Below, piece by piece: positions 19,428 through 30,079 of a DNA stretch of 64,000 nucleotides. How positions within the stretch are numbered: position 1 is the stretch's first letter; every line of letters starts with the position of its first letter. This DNA is from Aliivibrio sifiae (lineage in GTDB: Bacteria > Pseudomonadota > Gammaproteobacteria > Enterobacterales > Vibrionaceae): positions 728,714 to 792,713 of the forward strand of contig NZ_MSCO01000002.1 of assembly GCF_002954705.1 (NCBI RefSeq), given 5' to 3'. The translations under genes were made by a program, and so were the position numbers. The notes beneath the pieces were generated by a model. That model worked only from the letters and a program-made list of their open reading frames with translations. It searched no databases and had not been told where the DNA came from.

Positions 19428-19901
19428 GTGTCTAAAATCATCATCACAATTGCAGTTATCATTATTGGTTATATGCTGTTTCAACACTTTGTAAATAACC
19501 CAAAAGCAGCAAAAGAGAACATTGAAATTGGGAACGCATTTTTAGCTGAAAATGCAACAAAAGAAGGCGTTCAAACAACGGCATCTGGTCTTCAATATCT
19601 TGTACTTCAAGAAGGTACAGGTACTGAACACCCGACATCAAAGAGCAAAGTGAAAGTTCATTACCATGGTACGACTATCAATGGCGACGTATTTGACAGC
19701 TCAGTTGAACGTGGTGAACCAATTGAATTTGGTTTAGGTCAAGTAATCAAAGGTTGGACAGAAGGTGTTCAATTGATGGTTGTTGGTCAAAAGATGCGTT
19801 TCTTTATTCCGAGTAATTTGGCTTACGGCAATCGTGCTGCGGGTTCTATTCAACCTGGTTCAGTACTGATTTTTGACGTTGAGTTATTAGACTTTAAATA
19901 A
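19428..19901 (+). CDS. Membrane-anchored FKBP-type peptidyl-prolyl cis-trans isomerase
   Basis: 157 residues from a GTG at 19428 with AAGGAAG upstream. One N-terminal hydrophobic segment (residues about 3-22) has no clear cleavage site and looks like an uncleaved anchor. The FKBP domain spans about residues 50-157, with VKVHYHGTTINGDVFDSS, QVIKGWTEGVQLM and LAYGNRAAGSIQPGSVLIFDVELL, which includes the aromatic and Ile residues of the isomerase pocket. It follows the DsbA-like lipoprotein by 36 bases, so the two may act together in envelope protein folding. That functional link is inferred. Confidence 0.88.
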   Translation: MSKIIITIAVIIIGYMLFQHFVNNPKAAKENIEIGNAFLAENATKEGVQTTASGLQYLVLQEGTGTEHPTSKSKVKVHYHGTTINGDVFDSSVERGEPIEFGLGQVIKGWTEGVQLMVVGQKMRFFIPSNLAYGNRAAGSIQPGSVLIFDVELLDFK

Positions 19902-19940
19902 TCAATACAAAAGAAACAAAAACTTATTACATTCTATAAT

Positions 19941-19967
19941 GGCTAATCTTTTGATTAGCCATTTTTG
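19941..19967 (+). terminator. Terminator after the FKBP gene
   Basis: GGCTAATC and GATTAGCC form a perfect 8-bp stem with a TTTT loop, followed by ATTTTTG. Confidence 0.85.
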
Positions 19968-19992
19968 TCTCTAAACATTAATGAAGCTAGCT

Positions 19993-20598
19993 TTACTTAC
20001 GCATGACTATCGTAAAATCTTCATTAGTATAACCAGTAATTAATTCACTATTTGGGCATAGACTTAAACAATAATTAAGTACCAGCTCTGGATTATGTGC
20101 TTCCAACAAACTTGAAGATTCAAAATGATCACTATTCAATAAGTTAAAAATGACTGCCTCTTCTGCCTTCTCATACATAATTCTAATTACTTTTGCATGA
20201 TACGTTTTATTTCTTGCTCGATAATTAAGCGAACCACTCGCCACCACGATATCAACAATTGGTAATGTGGTTGATGAAAAATCCCCTTTAATAAACTCAC
20301 AATTGATTTGCTGCTTAAAATTGGCTTTTGCTTGCCTAATAAAACTACTTTGTTGATCTACCCCAATATAAGATTTCACACAGCAGCTCATATCAAGAAA
20401 GGTTTTAAAATCCCCATAGCCACAGCCCAAATCTAGTACGCGTTTATTATCAAAATTTAATGCGTTAACCATGGTTTTAAAACGTAAAAACTGAGATTCA
20501 GTTGAACTCCAACCTAAGCTTCTCGCATGGTCACCTGAAAACTGCTTCTGTCTTTCATCATGAAAAAGACGAATACTTAACCTATCTAATAAATGCAT
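19993..20598 (-). CDS. SAM-dependent class I methyltransferase, substrate unknown
   Basis: 201 residues, cytoplasmic. Motif I of the Rossmann-type methyltransferase fold is VLDLGCGYGDF near residue 55, followed by an acidic motif II (YIGVDQQSS) and IKGDF near 105. No further substrate-specific domain is visible. It is a lone minus-strand gene interrupting a plus-strand region between two DsbA-like paralogues, with no clear functional partner. Confidence 0.75.
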   Translation of the reverse strand: MHLLDRLSIRLFHDERQKQFSGDHARSLGWSSTESQFLRFKTMVNALNFDNKRVLDLGCGYGDFKTFLDMSCCVKSYIGVDQQSSFIRQAKANFKQQINCEFIKGDFSSTTLPIVDIVVASGSLNYRARNKTYHAKVIRIMYEKAEEAVIFNLLNSDHFESSSLLEAHNPELVLNYCLSLCPNSELITGYTNEDFTIVMRK

Positions 20599-20863
20599 TA
20601 CATTAAACTCTCTACCTTAACGTTCAAGAGTCTACTACGGCACATTAAATTTTCACAATATAACGTCTAAAACAACATGAAAAAGAATCAATCCCTATTG
20701 ATACAAGGCTTTATTAGTCTAAAATCCATTCTGAATTAAACTTTCTTTACTTTTTCGCTGATAACGTTTTATAAAAATATGTTACGTTTATTGTTCTACT
20801 TCAATTTTCACGCATTTAAGCTTCGGTACTCTTTCCCCTTCACTATTATCCACGAGAGTTCCA

Positions 20864-21478
20864 ATGAAATTCATAAAACCATTTCTACTTATCTTATCTA
20901 TTAGTTTGTTTTTTTCAGCATACAGTTACAGTGGAGAACCCAAAGAAGGCGTTCAATATGAAACCCTATCTTCACCGTTAAAAAGCGAGGTATTATCCCC
21001 TGTAACAGAAGTCTTTTCTCTTTCTTGTCACCCATGTCGTAATATGGAAAACTTCTTACCCGCAATTAATCAAGAGCTAGACACTAACATTGATAAAATG
21101 CACATTATTTTCAATCAATCAACTTACATGACGGCAATGCTCTATTATGCCGCTGAAATTCAAACTAAAGGCACTCCTGATCATTCATTCATCAATGACT
21201 TATTTTCAGCTACTCAAGATTATCGCTCCGCTAAAGAGCAACAACATGCATACGAGCAGGCATTTATCTCGCGCGATCTGACTAGCCCGACTAAATTGAG
21301 TCGTGAGCAAATCAACATTTTGACTAACAAAGTAAAAAATGCAAAAGCGGTGTCGGAAAAATCAAGAATCAATGCGGTCCCTACTTTTATTGTTAATGGG
21401 AAATACACAATTATTCTCGGTGGTCACGCAAATCCAAAAGAAATCGCAGACACCATTCGTTACCTGCTAAATAAATAA
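20864..21478 (+). CDS. DsbA-like protein, paralogue with CHPC active site and no lipobox Cys
   Basis: 204 residues. Alignable along its whole length with the 18768-19391 protein (shared [29 protein letters not shown] and a C terminus of RYLLNK). Two features differ. The lipobox Cys is Tyr20 (FSAY), so it should not be lipidated and is either a soluble periplasmic protein or anchored by its signal. The active site is CHPC at 55-58, the reverse of DsbA's CPHC. Redox behaviour cannot be read from the sequence. Probably arose by local duplication. Confidence 0.78.
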   Translation: MKFIKPFLLILSISLFFSAYSYSGEPKEGVQYETLSSPLKSEVLSPVTEVFSLSCHPCRNMENFLPAINQELDTNIDKMHIIFNQSTYMTAMLYYAAEIQTKGTPDHSFINDLFSATQDYRSAKEQQHAYEQAFISRDLTSPTKLSREQINILTNKVKNAKAVSEKSRINAVPTFIVNGKYTIILGGHANPKEIADTIRYLLNK

Positions 21479-21492
21479 CCCTACCTAAATAA

Positions 21493-21524
21493 GAGACGGT
21501 TCTTATTGCTCCGTCCTTTTTATT
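21493..21524 (+). terminator. Possible terminator after the second DsbA-like gene
   Basis: GACGG and CCGTC pair around an 11-nt loop, followed by CTTTTTATT. The stem is short, so this is a moderate call. Confidence 0.5.
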
Positions 21525-21587
21525 ATTTCGTATAGAGAACATTTCTAACATAATGAACTTGCAACTCTGTTTAAAAATTGCTTTATT

Positions 21588-21597
21588 TGTATAGTCA
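21588..21597 (+). promoter_or_regulatory. Degenerate HutC-like box before hutC
   Basis: TGTATAGTCA matches 8 of 10 bases of the perfect TGTATATACA found before hutI. It lies 19 bases before the hutC ATG, a position that would allow autoregulation. Confidence 0.3.
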
Positions 21598-21616
21598 ATT
21601 TAATAAGTAGACTATT

Positions 21617-22321
21617 ATGACTCAATCGCCACGCTACCAACAAATAAAGCAATACTTAAATGAAAAGATTCAAACCCGAGCTTGGCCTGTTGGTTTTAAG
21701 ATCCCAACCGAAGTTGCATTAGCGAATGAATTTTCGGTTAGCCGAATGACTGCCAATAAAGCAATTAAAGAATTAGTTTCTGAGGGATTATTAAAACGAA
21801 CACCACGGCTTGGAACATTTGTTTGCCACAAAAAAGCAGAGTCTCCCCTAATGGAGATTCGTAATATTGCAGAAGAAGTCCGTCAACGTGGCCATCATTA
21901 CAGTTGTAAAGTCATAAAAATAGAAACCATGTTAGCGCGTAATGATATTGCTCTCCATATCGGGGTTCGTAATGATACCAATATTTATTTTACCCAAATA
22001 GTTCATTATGAAAATGATATTCCTATCCAAGTTGAAGAACGCTGGGTTAATCCAATTTTTTCACCTAGCTATATAGAGCAAGACTTTACGAAGCAAACAC
22101 CTAACGAATACCTTGTACAAGCCTATCCTCTTAGTGATATAGAGCACACGGTTGAAGCCATTATCCCACCATTTCATATTACCCAGCTCCTAGAGATGAA
22201 TAACAATACACCTTGCTTATTACTCAATCGCAGAACGTGGAGTAAAGACAACCTTATAAGCATTGCGCTGTTATATCATCCAGGAGAAAGATATAAACTC
22301 ACCTCTCGCACCAAGGTGTAA
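21617..22321 (+). CDS. hutC: Histidine utilization repressor HutC (GntR family)
   Basis: 234 residues. N-terminal GntR winged helix (about 5-70) with the typical PTEVALANEFSVSRMTANKAI helix-turn-helix and LVSEGLLKRTPRLGTFV wing. The C-terminal UTRA effector domain (about 90-230) ends in LLNRRTWSKDNLISIALLYHPG, characteristic of HutC, which binds urocanate and then releases the hut operators. It precedes hutIGUH in the same direction but is separated from hutI by 283 bases that carry a HutC-type box. Confidence 0.93.
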   Translation: MTQSPRYQQIKQYLNEKIQTRAWPVGFKIPTEVALANEFSVSRMTANKAIKELVSEGLLKRTPRLGTFVCHKKAESPLMEIRNIAEEVRQRGHHYSCKVIKIETMLARNDIALHIGVRNDTNIYFTQIVHYENDIPIQVEERWVNPIFSPSYIEQDFTKQTPNEYLVQAYPLSDIEHTVEAIIPPFHITQLLEMNNNTPCLLLNRRTWSKDNLISIALLYHPGERYKLTSRTKV

Positions 22322-22350
22322 TTATAGTATTCCCTACAAGCAGACCCTCT

Positions 22351-22376
22351 ATGCCTAGGCGTTCAGCTATAGGCAT
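22351..22376. other. Inverted repeat after hutC
   Basis: ATGCCTA and TAGGCAT are separated by 12 bases. There is no T tract on either side, so it is not a convincing intrinsic terminator. Confidence 0.35.
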
Positions 22377-22486
22377 GTTGAATAATAATGGAACCAATAA
22401 TCTCATCACCTATTCGCTAATTACCTCTTAATTTCATTTTTCTAATTATTTATCATCCTCTCAATTCTTAGTATTTAGTGGTTATA

Positions 22487-22508
22487 AATTGCTCTTATGA
22501 TCACAATT
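22487..22508. promoter_or_regulatory. Weak CRP-like site upstream of hutI
   Basis: One strong half-site, TGATCACA, with a poor left arm; 14 of 22 positions match the CRP consensus. CRP activation of hut genes is known in enterobacteria. Marginal call. Confidence 0.25.
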
Positions 22509-22554
22509 CCATTACATCCTATCTTGTCTTTCTTTTCAAAACCGACTATTAATT

Positions 22555-22564
22555 TGTATATACA
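22555..22564. promoter_or_regulatory. HutC operator before hutI
   Basis: Perfect palindrome TGTATATACA, 40 bases before the hutI start. HutC of other proteobacteria recognises TGTA-N2-TACA, which this fits exactly, and a hutC gene is adjacent. Confidence 0.65.
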
Positions 22565-22604
22565 TATTAAGCTTTAATTATATTGGTCATCATAGGAAGT
22601 GTAT

Positions 22605-23831
22605 ATGGACAGACTATTTACCAACCTCAATCTCGTCACAATGCAATCACCTCTTTCTAATCCTAGTGATGGTTACCAAGTGATAAAGAATGCAATGATT
22701 GGAGTTACGAATGGAGTAATTGAGTACGTCGGTCCTGCTTGTTCTGAAATATTTCACGGTCACCCAGACATCGTTGATTGCGAGCATGCCTTAGTCACTC
22801 CAGGATTGATTGATTGCCATACACATCTTGTTTTTGCTGGTAATCGAGCTAATGAATTTGAATTACGCTTACAAGGTATCCCATATGAAGAAATAGCAAA
22901 ACAAGGTGGAGGGATTTTATCAACAGTACACGCAACTCGCGAAGCCACCGAAGATGAACTTTACCATTTAGCAGTTCAGCGTCTAGAAGGGTTAAAACGT
23001 GACGGTGTAATTACTATTGAGATTAAATCAGGTTATGGATTAACGCTTGATGATGAAATAAAAATGCTTAGAATAGCCAAACGTATTGCTGAACTTCCAG
23101 ATATAAAAGTCTCTGCCACATTGCTTGCAGCTCACGCCCTTCCTCCTGAATACAAAAATAACCCTGATGATTACATTACGCTAATTTGTAACTCCATTAT
23201 TCCGACAGTAGCAAAGGAAAAATTAGCGGGTCATGTTGATGTATTTTGTGAGGGCATTGGGTTCTCCACTAAGCAGTGTGAACGGGTATTCAATGCTGCA
23301 TTAGAGCAAGGTCTAAAAATTAAAGGTCATACTGAGCAGTTATCGAATCTTGGCGGCAGTGCATTAGCCGCTTCAATGGGCGCCTCTTCGGTTGATCATA
23401 TTGAATATCTTGATGAAGATGGGGTCAAAGTATTAGCACAGAATAATACTGTAGCAACCCTTTTACCTGGTGCCTTTTATTTCTTGCGAGAAACCAAACT
23501 CCCACCAATTGAATTACTGCGTAAACATCAAGTTCCCATGGCCATTGCCACTGATTTCAACCCCGGAACATCACCTATAGCTTCGCTTCGTACCATGATG
23601 AATATGGCTTGTACTTTATTTAAATTAACCCCTGAAGAATCCTTACGAGGTGTTACTTGCAATGCAGCTAGCGCTCTTGGGTTACAACAATCCCGCGGAA
23701 GAATTGAAATTGGTATGGAGGCTGATTTCGCATTATGGCAGCTCGATTCTCCTGCAGAACTGTCATATCGCTTAGGCGTACCCGATCTTCTCGCTCGTGT
23801 CGTTGATGGAGTCCTTTTTCATGAAAACTAA
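22605..23831 (+). CDS. hutI: Imidazolonepropionase
   Basis: 408 residues from the ATG at 22605, 5 bases after AGGAAG; an in-frame GTG at 22599 overlaps that site. Third step of histidine degradation: hydrolyses 4-imidazolone-5-propionate to N-formimino-L-glutamate. Amidohydrolase fold with metal ligands in [11 protein letters not shown] near residue 70, HALPPEY and GHTEQL in the middle and [10 protein letters not shown] near 310. First of four hut structural genes; its last 11 bases overlap hutG. Confidence 0.96.
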   Translation: MDRLFTNLNLVTMQSPLSNPSDGYQVIKNAMIGVTNGVIEYVGPACSEIFHGHPDIVDCEHALVTPGLIDCHTHLVFAGNRANEFELRLQGIPYEEIAKQGGGILSTVHATREATEDELYHLAVQRLEGLKRDGVITIEIKSGYGLTLDDEIKMLRIAKRIAELPDIKVSATLLAAHALPPEYKNNPDDYITLICNSIIPTVAKEKLAGHVDVFCEGIGFSTKQCERVFNAALEQGLKIKGHTEQLSNLGGSALAASMGASSVDHIEYLDEDGVKVLAQNNTVATLLPGAFYFLRETKLPPIELLRKHQVPMAIATDFNPGTSPIASLRTMMNMACTLFKLTPEESLRGVTCNAASALGLQQSRGRIEIGMEADFALWQLDSPAELSYRLGVPDLLARVVDGVLFHEN

Positions 23832-24804
23832 GCCAATGATTGATATGTCGGTATGGCAAGGCAGAGTTGATCTGGAAGATGGAGAACTCGGTTTACGTTG
23901 GCATCAAAAAATTACACCATTTGAACATTCCAATAAACACGGAATTGTCTTGTTTGGCTTTGCGTGTGACGAAGGTGTTTTGCGTAATAAAGGCCGTATT
24001 GGTGCTTATTCCTCTCCACAAATCATTCGTAGTTCATTAGCAAATCAGGCATGGCATCATTCAGGTGATATTTTTGATGGTGGTGACATTAACTGTGATG
24101 ATAAAGATCTCGAAAGAGCACAATGGTCACTTGGTAAAAATGTAGAAAATGCACTCTCACATCAAAACCAAGTCATTGTTTTTGGTGGCGGTCATGAAGT
24201 GGCATGGGGATCATTCCAAGGTATAGCTCATCATTTAACAAAAACAGAAGCACTACCACGCATTGGAATCATAAATTTTGATGCTCATTTTGATCTAAGA
24301 AACCCACCACATCAAGGGGTCGGTAGCTCAGGCACTCCCTTTCATCAAATCGCTCAATATTGTGAAGCGAATGGATGGCCATTTAATTACGCCTGCTTAG
24401 GGTTAAACCGAGGCAGTAATACTCAAGCCCTTTACCAAAAAGCGGATGATCTGGGCGTGCTTTATTTTGATGATACAGAAATGACGCATGCTAATTTTCC
24501 GGGAATCCAACGTGGTTTATCCAATTTTATTGACCAAAATGATTACCTCTACCTCACGATAGATATCGATGTTTTTCCAGCATCAATGGCTCCCGGAGTG
24601 AGTGCTCCAGCGGTTCGTGGGGTTTCGCTCGATATAATTGAACCTTTAATCTGCCATATTTTAAAGGCTAAAAATCATCAAGGTAACCCAAAATTACTCT
24701 TAGCGGATATGGCTGAGTTTAACCCTAATTTTGATATTGATAACCAGACAGCGCGCTTGGCCGCAAGGCTCGCTTGGACCATTACTCATGGAATGAAAGC
24801 GTAA
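23821..24804 (+). CDS. hutG: Formimidoylglutamase
   Basis: 327 residues from the ATG at 23821, 9 bases after GGAG and 11 bases inside hutI. Other ATGs upstream (23797, 23806) are in frame but precede the binding site. Ureohydrolase (arginase) fold with the binuclear manganese ligands in [18 protein letters not shown] and [19 protein letters not shown]. It hydrolyses formiminoglutamate to glutamate and formamide, so this organism uses the one-step route rather than HutF plus a deformylase. Confidence 0.95.
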   Translation: MKTKPMIDMSVWQGRVDLEDGELGLRWHQKITPFEHSNKHGIVLFGFACDEGVLRNKGRIGAYSSPQIIRSSLANQAWHHSGDIFDGGDINCDDKDLERAQWSLGKNVENALSHQNQVIVFGGGHEVAWGSFQGIAHHLTKTEALPRIGIINFDAHFDLRNPPHQGVGSSGTPFHQIAQYCEANGWPFNYACLGLNRGSNTQALYQKADDLGVLYFDDTEMTHANFPGIQRGLSNFIDQNDYLYLTIDIDVFPASMAPGVSAPAVRGVSLDIIEPLICHILKAKNHQGNPKLLLADMAEFNPNFDIDNQTARLAARLAWTITHGMKA

Positions 24805-24846
24805 TGCTTTTATTTTCAGAACTATTAACTCGCAAGGAGAGCAACA

Positions 24847-26535
24847 ATGACACATGCATCGCCATCTAACCCTAGATTGGATGAGACTCGTACTATTATT
24901 GCCCCAACAGGTACAACACTCACCGCTAAATCTTGGCTAACCGAAGCCCCACTTCGTATGTTAATGAATAACTTACATCCTGATGTAGCAGAGCACCCTC
25001 ATTCTCTGGTTGTGTATGGTGGTATTGGTCGTGCCGCGCGAAATTGGCAATGCTACGAAAAAATTGTAGAAGTGCTGACTCGCCTTGAAGACGATGAAAC
25101 CTTGATGGTGCAATCAGGAAAACCTGTTGGTGTGTTTAAAACTCACACTAATGCCCCACGCGTTTTAATTGCCAATTCCAACTTGGTTCCTCATTGGGCC
25201 AATTGGGAGCACTTTAACGAACTCGATAAACAAGGTTTGATGATGTACGGTCAAATGACGGCTGGCAGTTGGATCTACATTGGATCTCAAGGCATCGTTC
25301 AAGGGACTTATGAAACCTTTGTTGCAATGGCAAAGCAACATTTTGATGGCAAGGCACAAGGACGTTGGGTTCTTACTGGTGGGCTTGGAGGTATGGGTGG
25401 TGCACAACCGCTTGCGGCAACCATGGCTGGCTTTTCAATGATTGCGGTAGAGTGTGATGAGTCCCGTATCGATTATCGCCTCCGTACTGGCTATGTTGAT
25501 CGTAAAGCCACCACATTAGATGAAGCTCTTGCCATTACTGAAGAAGCAAAACAAACGGGTGTGCCAATTTCAGTGGGTTTACTAGGTAATGCCGCTGATG
25601 TCTATGCAGAAATTGTTCAACGCGGCATTGTGCCTGATGTAACAACCGATCAAACCTCTGCACACGATCCTCTCAACGGCTATATTCCTCAGGGTTGGTC
25701 AATGGAACATGCTGCTGAAATGCGTTTAAAAGATGAATCAGTAGTCGTATCAGCGGCTAAAAAATCAATAGCAATTCAAGTTCAAGCTATGCTGGATTTA
25801 CAAAAATCCGGCTCTGCAACTGTCGATTACGGTAATAATATTCGTCAAATGGCCTTAGAAGAAGGTATCGCTAATGCCTTTGATTTTCCGGGGTTTGTAC
25901 CTGCTTATATTCGTCCGCTATTTTGTGAAGGGATTGGTCCTTTCCGTTGGGCGGCACTTTCTGGTGATCCAGAAGACATCTATAAAACCGATAAAAAAGT
26001 AAAAGAACTCATTCCTGATAACCCACATCTGCACAACTGGCTTGATATGGCGCGTGAGCGTATTCAATTTCAAGGATTACCTGCACGTATTTGTTGGGTT
26101 GGTTTAAAAGATCGTGCCCGTCTCGGTAAAGCCTTTAATGAAATGGTAAAAAATGGAGAGCTAAAAGCACCGATTGTCATTGGTCGAGATCATCTTGATT
26201 CAGGCTCGGTTGCCAGTCCAAACCGTGAAACCGAAGGCATGATGGATGGCTCGGACGCAGTATCTGATTGGCCGCTATTAAATGCTCTACTTAATACAGC
26301 TTCGGGCGCTACTTGGGTATCTCTGCATCACGGCGGTGGTGTAGGTATGGGGTTCTCTCAACATTCAGGCATGGTGATTGTGTGTGATGGCAGTGATGAT
26401 GCGGCAAAGCGTGTGGGTCGAGTACTTCATAATGATCCAGCCACCGGCGTCATGCGTCATGCGGATGCCGGTTATGACATCGCAATCAATTGTGCTAAAG
26501 AGCAAGGCTTAGATTTACCGATGCTATCTGAATAA
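24847..26535 (+). CDS. hutU: Urocanate hydratase
   Basis: 562 residues, standard length. Second step of the pathway: converts urocanate to imidazolonepropionate with tightly bound NAD+. The NAD-binding glycine motif [19 protein letters not shown] is near residue 175, and the [10 protein letters not shown] and [17 protein letters not shown] segments near the C terminus are family signatures. The start follows AAGGAG with 6 bases spacing. Third in the hut operon. Confidence 0.97.
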   Translation: MTHASPSNPRLDETRTIIAPTGTTLTAKSWLTEAPLRMLMNNLHPDVAEHPHSLVVYGGIGRAARNWQCYEKIVEVLTRLEDDETLMVQSGKPVGVFKTHTNAPRVLIANSNLVPHWANWEHFNELDKQGLMMYGQMTAGSWIYIGSQGIVQGTYETFVAMAKQHFDGKAQGRWVLTGGLGGMGGAQPLAATMAGFSMIAVECDESRIDYRLRTGYVDRKATTLDEALAITEEAKQTGVPISVGLLGNAADVYAEIVQRGIVPDVTTDQTSAHDPLNGYIPQGWSMEHAAEMRLKDESVVVSAAKKSIAIQVQAMLDLQKSGSATVDYGNNIRQMALEEGIANAFDFPGFVPAYIRPLFCEGIGPFRWAALSGDPEDIYKTDKKVKELIPDNPHLHNWLDMARERIQFQGLPARICWVGLKDRARLGKAFNEMVKNGELKAPIVIGRDHLDSGSVASPNRETEGMMDGSDAVSDWPLLNALLNTASGATWVSLHHGGGVGMGFSQHSGMVIVCDGSDDAAKRVGRVLHNDPATGVMRHADAGYDIAINCAKEQGLDLPMLSE

Positions 26536-26585
26536 AACCAACAGACATAAACTCTACATTTCAATTTTAAAAATAATTATAAAGA

Positions 26586-26613
26586 ATACCAACCTAGCGA
26601 CACGAGTTGGTAT
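26586..26613. other. Hairpin between hutU and hutH
   Basis: ATACCAAC and GTTGGTAT form a perfect 8-bp stem with a 12-nt loop. No T tract follows, so it is not a terminator; it may be an mRNA-processing or stability hairpin, or a small intergenic repeat. Confidence 0.5.
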
Positions 26614-26637
26614 CACAACCATAACGAGAAACGAACT

Positions 26638-28170
26638 ATGTATTCATTAGAAATTATCCCAGGCAAGTTATCTCTAAAACAATTACGTGAAGTGAGCCGC
26701 CAGCCGACTCAACTGTCATTAAGTCCAGATGCATTACCCGATATGATCACCAGTGCCGAGGTGGTTGCTCAGGTGATCCGAGACGGTAAAACTGTTTATG
26801 GCATTAATACAGGGTTTGGTTTGCTCGCCAATACCTGCATTGCAGAAGAAGATGTAGAAACCTTACAGCGCAGTATTGTTCTCTCCCATGCTGCTGGTAT
26901 CGGTGAGTTCATGAATGATGCCACCGTGCGCTTAATGATTACGCTTAAAGTAAATAGTCTTTCGCGTGGTTATTCTGGTATTCGCCCATCCGTCGTTAAT
27001 GCATTAATGCAATTGGTCAATTCAGAAGTTTATCCGTGTATTCCTAAAAAAGGCTCTGTGGGGGCTTCTGGTGATCTTGCTCCTTTAGCTCACATGAGTA
27101 CCGTTTTACTAGGCGAAGGGGAAGCTCGTTATAAAGGCGAAGTGATTTCAGGACAAAAAGCCCTAGAAATAGCAGGATTAACTCCAATAACACTGGCTCC
27201 AAAAGAAGGATTAGCACTACTCAACGGAACTCAAGCCTCTACTGCCTTTGCTTTAGAAGGCTTATTTGCGGCTGAAGATCTTTATGCTGCAGCCACCGTA
27301 TGTGGCGCAATGTCTGTAGAAGCCGCACTTGGAAGCCGTAAGCCGTTTGATCCACGAATTCACCGCGTGCGTGGACATCGTAGCCAAATGGATGCCGCTT
27401 TAGGTTACCGTCACTTATTAGGCCAAAGCAGTGAGATCGGTCTTTCTCATCAATGCTGTGAACGAGTACAAGATCCCTATTCATTACGTTGCCAGCCCCA
27501 AGTGATGGGCGCTTGTTTACAGCAAATAAGAAATTCGGCAGACACGCTAGAAGTGGAAGCGAATTCAGTGTCAGATAATCCTTTAGTCTTTGCTGATGAT
27601 GGTGACATTATCTCTGGCGGTAATTTTCATGCTGAACCTGTTGCAATGGCCGCTGATAATCTTGCTCTCGCGATTGCTGAAATTGGCAGTTTATCAGAAC
27701 GTCGAATGGCGCTTCTAATTGATAGTGGTTTAAGTAAACTTCCTCCATTCTTAGTTGATAATGGCGGAGTAAACTCGGGCTTTATGATTGCTCAGGTTAC
27801 CGCAGCTGCACTAGCCAGTGAAAACAAAACATTAGCTCACCCAGCTTCTATAGACAGTTTACCAACCTCAGCCAACCAAGAAGATCACGTATCAATGGCA
27901 ACTTTTGCTGGCCGTCGCCTAGGGGATATGGCGGAGAATACGCGTGGTATATTAGCCGTAGAGCTATTGGCATCAGCACAAGGTCTAGACTTTAGATCAC
28001 CAAATAAGAGTTCAGTACGTATTGAAGAAGCCAAAAGCATGCTGCGTGAACGTGTCGATTTCTATGATAAAGACCGTTACTTTGCACCAGACATAGCTAA
28101 AGCTAATACCTTACTGCTAGAAGCAAAGTACAACGCCTTAATGCCTGACTCTTTGTTGCCGAGTATTTAA
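26638..28170 (+). CDS. hutH: Histidine ammonia-lyase
   Basis: 510 residues. First enzyme of the pathway: deaminates histidine to urocanate, the inducer of HutC. The MIO cofactor forms from the Ala-Ser-Gly in [16 protein letters not shown] near residue 143, and YGINTGFG carries the catalytic Tyr near residue 53. It is last in hutIGUH, 102 bases after hutU, and is followed by a strong terminator. Confidence 0.97.
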   Translation: MYSLEIIPGKLSLKQLREVSRQPTQLSLSPDALPDMITSAEVVAQVIRDGKTVYGINTGFGLLANTCIAEEDVETLQRSIVLSHAAGIGEFMNDATVRLMITLKVNSLSRGYSGIRPSVVNALMQLVNSEVYPCIPKKGSVGASGDLAPLAHMSTVLLGEGEARYKGEVISGQKALEIAGLTPITLAPKEGLALLNGTQASTAFALEGLFAAEDLYAAATVCGAMSVEAALGSRKPFDPRIHRVRGHRSQMDAALGYRHLLGQSSEIGLSHQCCERVQDPYSLRCQPQVMGACLQQIRNSADTLEVEANSVSDNPLVFADDGDIISGGNFHAEPVAMAADNLALAIAEIGSLSERRMALLIDSGLSKLPPFLVDNGGVNSGFMIAQVTAAALASENKTLAHPASIDSLPTSANQEDHVSMATFAGRRLGDMAENTRGILAVELLASAQGLDFRSPNKSSVRIEEAKSMLRERVDFYDKDRYFAPDIAKANTLLLEAKYNALMPDSLLPSI

Positions 28171-28206
28171 TAGATTTTTTAATTAAATATAAGGTTTCTA
28201 TTCTCC

Positions 28207-28251
28207 GCCTCTATGAATAATTACAAGCATTTATTTTCATAGAGGCTTTTT
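28207..28251 (+). terminator. hut operon terminator
   Basis: GCCTCTATGAA and TTCATAGAGGC form an 11-bp stem around an 18-nt AT-rich loop, followed by TTTTTAT. Confidence 0.85.
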
Positions 28252-28343
28252 ATCATAAAATTAAAAGTAATCAGGCTCCTATTTGTGTCTTACTCTATAA
28301 TCAGTACAATGGCCAACCAATAGCTAACGAGCACTTAATCATC

Positions 28344-29653
28344 ATGCCAACCTCTTCCCTCTCAAAACAACTTTTTCAAATGACCTGGCCAATGATGTTT
28401 GGTGTACTTTCTTTAATGAGCTTTCAATTAGTTGATAGTGCCTTTATTGGTCAGTTAGGGATCCTTCCTCTTGCGGCCCAAGGCTTTACTATGCCATTAC
28501 AAATGGTGATTATTGGTCTTCAAGTTGGTCTAGGTATTGCAACGACAGCAATAATAGCGCGCGTTCTTGGTGAAAAGAATAATGAAAAAGCCAGACAACT
28601 CGTGGCCTAGTCATGGTATTAGGTGCCGTCATGGTATTTACTATGTGCCTATTGATTTGGTTTTCTCGCGGAACAATACTGAATTTACTTGGTGCACAAG
28701 CGGATGTATTTCACGTAATAGATGATTATTGGCCAATATGGTTAGCAAGTTGCTGGACTGGCGCTATGATCTATTTTGCTTACAGTGTATGTCGTGCCAA
28801 TGGAGATACAAAGCTACCTGGTTTAATGATGGTAATAACCAGTATTATAAATATGATACTAGATCCTATTTTCATCTTTCATTTTAACTTAGGACTAAAC
28901 GGGGCAGCATGGGCAACCATTGTCTCTTTCTCTATTGGGTTCTGTATCATCCTCCCTTCTATATTTAAACGTCACTGGATCTCTTTCTCTTGGGGAAATT
29001 TACCAATACTTCACTCTATAAAAGAATTAAATTCGGTTATGTCTCCTGCAATGATGAGCCAATTACTGCCACCACTCTCTTCAATGATGGCTACTAAAAT
29101 TATTGCAAGTTTTGGAGCAGCTGCAGTAGCAGGTTGGGCCATGGCTTCACGTATCGAGTTTTTTGCTATTGTGATCGTACTTGCTTTAACCATGTCAATT
29201 CCCCCAATGGTTGGGAAAATGCTTGGTGCTAAACAATTTAATGAAATTCAAAAGCTGATCAAAATTGCAGCTAAATTTGTCTTAGCTTGGCAAATCAGCC
29301 TCGCTGTCTTATTGTTTGTAATTGCCAAGCCATTAGCTAATTTATTAAGTACGGACACCAATGTAATGGCCGTTATTCAATCTTATCTTATGTGGGTGCC
29401 TGCCAGCCTTGGCTCTTTAGGTATTTGCATGCTGATGGTTTCCGTTTGTAATGCGTTAGGTGTATCAATCCGGGCTCTCACTATTTCGATACTTAGATTA
29501 TTCGTCTGCTTTTTACCTATGATATGGCTCGGTTCTACATTATTTGGGCTGCATGGCGTTTTCATCGGGGCATTAATTGGTAATACAATGGCAGGGATAA
29601 TGGCTTGGATAATGTACACTCAAGCGATTAATAAACTTCAAAATAACGATTAG
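28344..29653 (+). pseudogene. MATE-family efflux transporter, broken by a single-base frameshift
   Basis: Two open frames make one MATE protein. The first, 28344-28610, encodes 88 residues with the family start TWPMMFGVLSLMSFQLVDSAFIGQLG and ends EKARQLVA at a TAG. The second continues from 28613 in another frame for 346 residues with the remaining membrane segments. Adding one T at about 28608 (GCCTAG to GCCTTAG) restores ARQLVALVMVLG and gives about 436 residues, the normal MATE length. Both halves otherwise look intact, so the lesion is recent or a sequencing error. MATE proteins export drugs or organic cations by Na+ or H+ antiport. Confidence 0.85.
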
Positions 29654-29668
29654 AATTAAGGGAATATC

Positions 29669-29914
29669 ATGACAACAATTACATTACCAAAAAACAAACG
29701 AGATGAGTTAGTACAAAAATTTCAACACTATTTTGAACAAGAACTAGATACTGAGCTTGGTCAGTTTGACGGAGAGTTTTTATTGGACTTTATAATTAAG
29801 CAAACCGGTCCTGTTTTTTATAATCAAGGATTAGCCGACGCTCAAACCATTATAGAACGTAAAACACAAGATATTGCTGATGAAATCTATGAAATTGAAA
29901 TAATTGAAAATTAG
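29669..29914 (+). CDS. DUF2164-family small protein
   Basis: 81 residues, acidic, cytoplasmic. The pattern YFEQELDTELGQFDGEFLLDFIIKQTGPVFYNQGLADA is typical of DUF2164, whose function is unknown. It follows the MATE frame by 15 bases with AGGGAA before the ATG, so it may be co-transcribed with it and be affected by the upstream frameshift through polarity. The fold is not known to me. Confidence 0.75.
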   Translation: MTTITLPKNKRDELVQKFQHYFEQELDTELGQFDGEFLLDFIIKQTGPVFYNQGLADAQTIIERKTQDIADEIYEIEIIEN

Positions 29915-30079
29915 TATCATTAGAACAAATACTTAACTGATACATCAATGATTAAAGGCAAAAAAAATCATAACTTGTTACAATTACTATCGACAAAACC
30001 GTGACAAAAGTCTAAAATTTTCGAAAACATGACGTAAATATTACACAATTTACTTTTCTTTCAAAAATAAGAGGCTTAA

